NCBI GenBank assembly: GCA_016784545.1
Contig: JADHUM010000043.1
Coordinates: 1-37,800, forward strand
Origin: Candidatus Neomarinimicrobiota bacterium
GTDB lineage: Bacteria; Fidelibacterota; UBA8477; JABMPR01
Direction of reading: 5' to 3'
Length of the DNA: 37,800 bases
The first letter of the stretch is position 1, and each line of letters starts with the position of its first letter. The position numbers and the translations under genes were made by a program. The notes below the pieces were generated by a model, which saw only the letters and a program-made list of their open reading frames with translations, did not search any database and was not told the DNA's origin. Below, piece by piece: positions 35,989-37,800 of this stretch.

Positions 35989-36544
35989 TACGGCACACGA
36001 CCGAATGATGGTTCAAAACATAAGCAAAATCGAACATGAAAGTATTTTAATGTTCAGATAATGAGAATCTTCAGAATCTTCCAGCCCTAAAGTATTGATA
36101 ATTTAGAAATAATGTGAGGCGTTGATTCGCAGCTCTGCAACTCGCTTATGTTTTTCAGATATACAACCCTGTTGTTAATAGAAGACTCCTCTCTATATTT
36201 CATTGTTCAAAAGTTTTTTACTAACTCGGGACATTGTTTTACAAAGGCACATATTGTGTGTTAGCCGTGGTGGTGGCATTCTTTTTGCGAGAATTGAAGT
36301 GTTTCCTTTTAGTCCTGAATTACAATTTGATAGATTTTTCTCAAGAACCACTATCTCTACCCGCCTCGAGATTCGTCTAAGTAATTGACAATTAAACGAT
36401 TTGGTGGGTTTTTTTAGAAAAAATAGTTGCTGATAGTGACTATTATGATCATCAAGAGATTCCAATATCTAGGAATGCTTTGGTGGGATTTCTCAAACGT
36501 AGGAAAAATTGAAATAACAATAGAAGTTAACATGGAGGAAAAAA
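35989..36544. other. 556-bp intergenic region upstream of the cytochrome gene
   Basis: This is the longest gene-free stretch of the window. Both strands show one modest open frame (plus 36203-36388, starting at TTG; minus 36193-36465), but neither has a ribosome binding site or any recognisable motif, and they overlap each other. TTTGGTGGG occurs twice (36400 and 36479 regions), each followed by a T-rich stretch. A strong GGAGG (36534-36538) is the cytochrome ribosome binding site. Promoter position is unknown. Confidence 0.4.
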
Positions 36545-37609
36545 ATGAGTAAAAAAATTAACCTGTTTGCCATTTTGGTTTTGGCCCTGATGGTGATGTT
36601 TACAGTTAGTTGCGAAGGCCCTGCCGGCGAACCTGGCGTTGCCGGAGCTGAAGGTCCTGTAGGTCCTGAAGGTCCTGCTGCCCAGGTAACCTGCCTGTCT
36701 TGTCATAACGATGCCACAATGCTGGACAACCAGTTTGAAATGGCCCGTTCACAGCATGGTTCTGGTGACTTGGCTGTTGATTATGCCGGTGGCCGAGGCA
36801 GTTGTGCGCCTTGTCATGGACACGAGCAATTTGTTGAGTACGTTACAACAGGCGATGTGAATGGCAACTATGCCACGCCAACACCCTGGCAGTGTTCAAC
36901 CTGTCATGGTCTACACACAACCTTCGAAGAAACATTTGAAGAAGATACAGATTACGCTTTGCGCTTAACCAGTGCAGTTACAGCCATGTTCGATGCAACT
37001 GTCACCATGGACGTGGATGCCAGTAGTAATCTTTGTGTTAATTGCCATCAGGCCCGCAGAGGCTTTGACAGCATGGTTTCTACAGACGGGTTAACCGGTA
37101 CTCTCACTAGCTCACATGCTGGTCCACATCATGGTCCACAGGCCAACCTGCTTTTAGGTAACAATGGATCTATGGCTGGTACAGCTTTCAGCCCCCATTT
37201 AGAGGCTGGATGCGTGGGATGTCACATGTATGAAACAACAGGCGATGAAATCAACATCAACGGCGGTCACACTTTCTGGCCAGCGGCTGAGAAATGTAAT
37301 GATTGTCATACAGGTCCAGATGTTGTCTTCGATGCCAGCCGTGATGGTGAATTCGAGCATGAAGGTTATTATGACTACAAAGGTTTCCAGACCGATATAG
37401 CTGCCAAGTTGCACGACCTGGCTGGTTTACTGGTCACAGAAGGAATTCTTGACAGTGCCCATCATACGGTTCCCGGCACCTACGGGATCGATGTCTACAA
37501 AGCCTGGTGGAACTATATCTACATCGCTGAAGATCGTAGCCACGGTGTTCACAATCCTTATTGGACTGAGTCATTGCTGGATGAAGGTATCACTGCGCTT
37601 ACACCATAA
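36545..37609 (+). CDS. Hexaheme c-type cytochrome lipoprotein with collagen-like linker
   Basis: The 354-residue exported protein has a hydrophobic signal (about 5-22) and TVSC (C23) resembling a lipobox, so it is probably lipid-anchored; the residue at -3 is Thr, not the usual Leu/Val/Ile. Residues 25-45 are seven collagen-like Gly-X-Y triplets (GPAGEPGVAGAEG... ). Six CxxCH heme sites follow: C50-H54, C87-H91, C117-H121, C164-H168, C223-H227 and C251-H255. The C-terminal 90 residues are heme-free and end HNPYWTESLLDEG. Several His outside the motifs could be distal ligands. It is probably an extracellular or outer-membrane electron carrier. GGAGG lies 6 bp from the ATG and a terminator 22 bp after the stop. 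Confidence 0.88.
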   Translation: MSKKINLFAILVLALMVMFTVSCEGPAGEPGVAGAEGPVGPEGPAAQVTCLSCHNDATMLDNQFEMARSQHGSGDLAVDYAGGRGSCAPCHGHEQFVEYVTTGDVNGNYATPTPWQCSTCHGLHTTFEETFEEDTDYALRLTSAVTAMFDATVTMDVDASSNLCVNCHQARRGFDSMVSTDGLTGTLTSSHAGPHHGPQANLLLGNNGSMAGTAFSPHLEAGCVGCHMYETTGDEININGGHTFWPAAEKCNDCHTGPDVVFDASRDGEFEHEGYYDYKGFQTDIAAKLHDLAGLLVTEGILDSAHHTVPGTYGIDVYKAWWNYIYIAEDRSHGVHNPYWTESLLDEGITALTP

Positions 37610-37630
37610 GCGACTGATTAAAGCTTAAGA

Positions 37631-37659
37631 AAAGCCTCACTTCGGTGAGGCTTTTTTTT
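37631..37659 (+). terminator. Rho-independent terminator of the cytochrome gene
   Basis: AAAGCCTCAC and GTGAGGCTTT form a 10-bp stem around a TTCG tetraloop (37641-37644), followed by a run of eight T. It marks the end of the cytochrome transcript and is the insertion context of the intron that follows. Confidence 0.95.
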
Positions 37660-37663
37660 GCTA

Positions 37664-37800
37664 GTGTGCCGTGCATGGTTAATAACTAGGTGGTGCAAGT
37701 CCACTGTGGAGGATTGTAGTTTCCAACCACTAGTCGAGAGCAAGGGTGTCGTGGGTGACTGCGAATCTGAAGGAAGCTTAAGACAAATTTCCGAACTGAG
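37664..37800 (+). mobile_element. Group IIC intron, 5' end (domain I), cut by window edge
   Basis: The sequence opens with the group II 5' splice signal GTGTGCC and follows the class C pattern: GCATGG, GGTGCAAGTCC, TGTGGAGG, then GCAAGGGTGTC and GAATCTGAAGGAAGC, ending CAAATTTCCGAACTGAG. This agrees with the start of known group IIC introns such as Oceanobacillus O.i.I1, recalled from memory. It begins 4 bp after the T run of a terminator, the usual class C insertion site. The reverse transcriptase/maturase gene and 3' end would lie beyond the window. Confidence 0.85.

Noticed and set aside
36203-36388. Plus-strand open frame of 61 codons starting at TTG (and an overlapping minus-strand frame of 90 codons)
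   Set aside because: No ribosome binding site, no recognisable motif, and two opposing frames over the same bases; not called as genes.

Overview
The window looks like a chromosomal segment of an uncultured FCB-group bacterium (Bacteroidota/Fibrobacterota/Calditrichota/Marinimicrobia neighbourhood; Candidatus Marinimicrobia or a close relative is my best guess). Support comes from a type IX secretion C-terminal domain with the NYPNPFNP signature, a gingipain-like C25 protein, DUF5916 and other outer-membrane barrels, PAS-rich kinases and moderate GC. The exact phylum is inference.

Layout. 1-5802: the tail of an upstream protein, then a two-gene unit of a very large C25/dockerin protein and a LamG/T9SS-sorted protein. 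6181-12045: signalling genes, namely a lone receiver protein, then an alpha/beta hydrolase, a seven-PAS cytosolic histidine kinase and a receiver protein packed as one unit. 12169-15150 (minus strand): two large paralogous PilX-like proteins and a type IV pilin-like protein, each behind its own promoter. 15327-15971 (minus): a DUF5706/PycTM-like membrane protein with no cyclase beside it. 16302-18869: an M61 peptidase and a small exported protein. 18989-28975: a tight eight-gene operon running HPt, receiver, membrane hybrid kinase, HPt-REC-GGDEF-REC diguanylate cyclase, receiver, HEAT-repeat membrane protein, family 2 polysaccharide synthase, and an unrecognised membrane-anchored protein. It reads as a phosphorelay and c-di-GMP module controlling an exopolysaccharide machine. 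29105-34882: an S1/P1-nuclease/phospholipase C-like enzyme and two outer-membrane barrel proteins. 35008-37609: a Gfo/Idh/MocA oxidoreductase and a hexaheme cytochrome with a collagen-like linker. 37664-37800: the 5' end of a group IIC intron, just past the cytochrome terminator and cut by the window edge.

The strongest non-obvious signal is in the pilin cluster. Three minus-strand start codons, two for paralogous large proteins and one for an unrelated small pilin, share a G-rich box, exactly 18 bp, an AT-rich -10-like hexamer, exactly 34 bp, then ATG. I checked these spacings by counting bases. This points to a dedicated co-regulated promoter family for surface or pilus genes. Other items to check are the leaderless PilX-like paralogs, the orphan PycTM-like protein, the hydrolase/seven-PAS pairing, the C25 protein lacking its catalytic His, and the cyclic-di-GMP polysaccharide operon with an unrecognised last gene.
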